Positions 5,476-5,851 of a DNA stretch of 5,851 nucleotides are shown piece by piece (the stretch's first letter is position 1; every line of letters begins with the position of its first letter). The translations under genes were made by a program, and so were the position numbers. This DNA comes from a bacterium (lineage in GTDB: Bacteria; Bdellovibrionota_C; UBA2361; SZUA-149): NCBI GenBank assembly GCA_003230795.1, contig QIGM01000490.1:1-5851 (forward strand). Reading direction: 5' to 3'. The notes under the pieces are model-generated. The model did not search any database. It was given only the letters and a program-made list of their open reading frames with translations, and had not been told where the DNA came from.

Positions 5476-5851
5476 ATGATTAGAAAGACATTATTGTGCG
5501 CACTACTCGCACTTGCAATTCCAACCGCGGGACTAGCGGAAGAATGTGACTGCGATAAACCTGAGAAAGACCCTTCGATTTGGGATAAGACCGTCTCTCT
5601 TGGTTTTAATCTTACCGAAGGTAATTCAGACACTCTTCTGATTAACGCGAACGCTAAAGCTACGAGAGATTATCTTAGTAACGTATGGTTATTTGAACTC
5701 GACGGTAACTTCGGCGAATCAGACGCAACCGATGATCGGACTGGCCCTACGCCTAAATCCACAACAGAAGAAGATTTCTCAGCTAACGCGGAATATCAGC
5801 GTTTACTTACTGAGCGTTTCTACATCGGATTTGGAACAAAATACCTCTACG
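5476..5851 (+). CDS. DUF481-type outer-membrane beta-barrel protein, N-terminal part (gene runs off the right edge)
   Basis: The frame is open from ATG 5476 to the window end, giving 125 residues. AGGAG (5461-5465) sits 10 nt before the ATG, a good ribosome site. Residues 1-21 form a clear signal peptide (MIRKTLLCALLALAIPTAGLA), cleaved probably after Ala21. A short acidic, Cys-containing stretch follows (EECDCDKPEKDP). From Trp36 the sequence W-DKTVSLGFNLTEGNSDT-LLINANAKA is the typical start of DUF481 proteins (YdiY-like, often labelled salt-induced outer membrane proteins), with alternating hydrophobic residues of beta strands and the conserved GN.DT motif. The following segments (WLFELDGNFGES and FYIGFGTKYLY) also read as barrel strands, separated by an acidic Thr/Pro loop (about 84-100). 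The expected place of action is the outer membrane; no biochemical function is established for most of this family. The missing C-terminal part should contain further strands. Confidence 0.88.
   Translation, partial: MIRKTLLCALLALAIPTAGLAEECDCDKPEKDPSIWDKTVSLGFNLTEGNSDTLLINANAKATRDYLSNVWLFELDGNFGESDATDDRTGPTPKSTTEEDFSANAEYQRLLTERFYIGFGTKYLY

Overview
This window looks like chromosomal DNA of a diderm bacterium. It encodes an exported or lipid-anchored protein, a predicted outer-membrane beta-barrel and a single-pass membrane protein with an SH3b tail. Genes are closely packed and Shine-Dalgarno sites are AG-rich. Nothing in the sequence fixes the phylum. The divergent LexA with a long N-terminal tail and the lexA-recA pairing fit a deltaproteobacterial-type lineage, but that is an inference.

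Layout from left to right. 1-279 (minus) is the 5' end of an unrecognised secreted or lipoprotein gene. 280-497 is a divergent intergenic region. 498-1991 (plus) encodes an inner-membrane protein with a helical cytoplasmic part, one membrane helix, a long disordered linker and a C-terminal SH3b domain. It converges, with a 10-bp gap, on 2002-2751 (minus), a crotonase-superfamily protein lacking both glutamates of classical enoyl-CoA hydratase. 2752-2944 is a divergent control region whose lexA-side leader holds an inverted repeat (a candidate LexA operator), a tandem 12-bp repeat and hairpins. 2945-3649 is lexA and 3711-4811 is recA, same strand and 61 nt apart. A 29-bp hairpin followed by a T-tract ends recA (4853-4918).

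From 4919 to 5475 there is no convincing gene. It contains the most unexplained object in the window: a perfect 32-bp inverted repeat (4997-5028 with 5116-5147) whose arms continue as a weaker match outward to about 4955 and 5191. As one strand it would fold into a hairpin of about 237 nt. From 5476 (plus) the window ends inside a DUF481-type outer-membrane protein gene.

How the genes relate: LexA and RecA form the SOS core. RecA filaments on single-stranded DNA trigger LexA self-cleavage between A120 and G121, and both catalytic residues (S156, K194) are present. The other genes are not obviously linked to SOS. The main candidates for new biology are the 237-nt inverted-repeat element, the structured lexA leader and the atypical crotonase.
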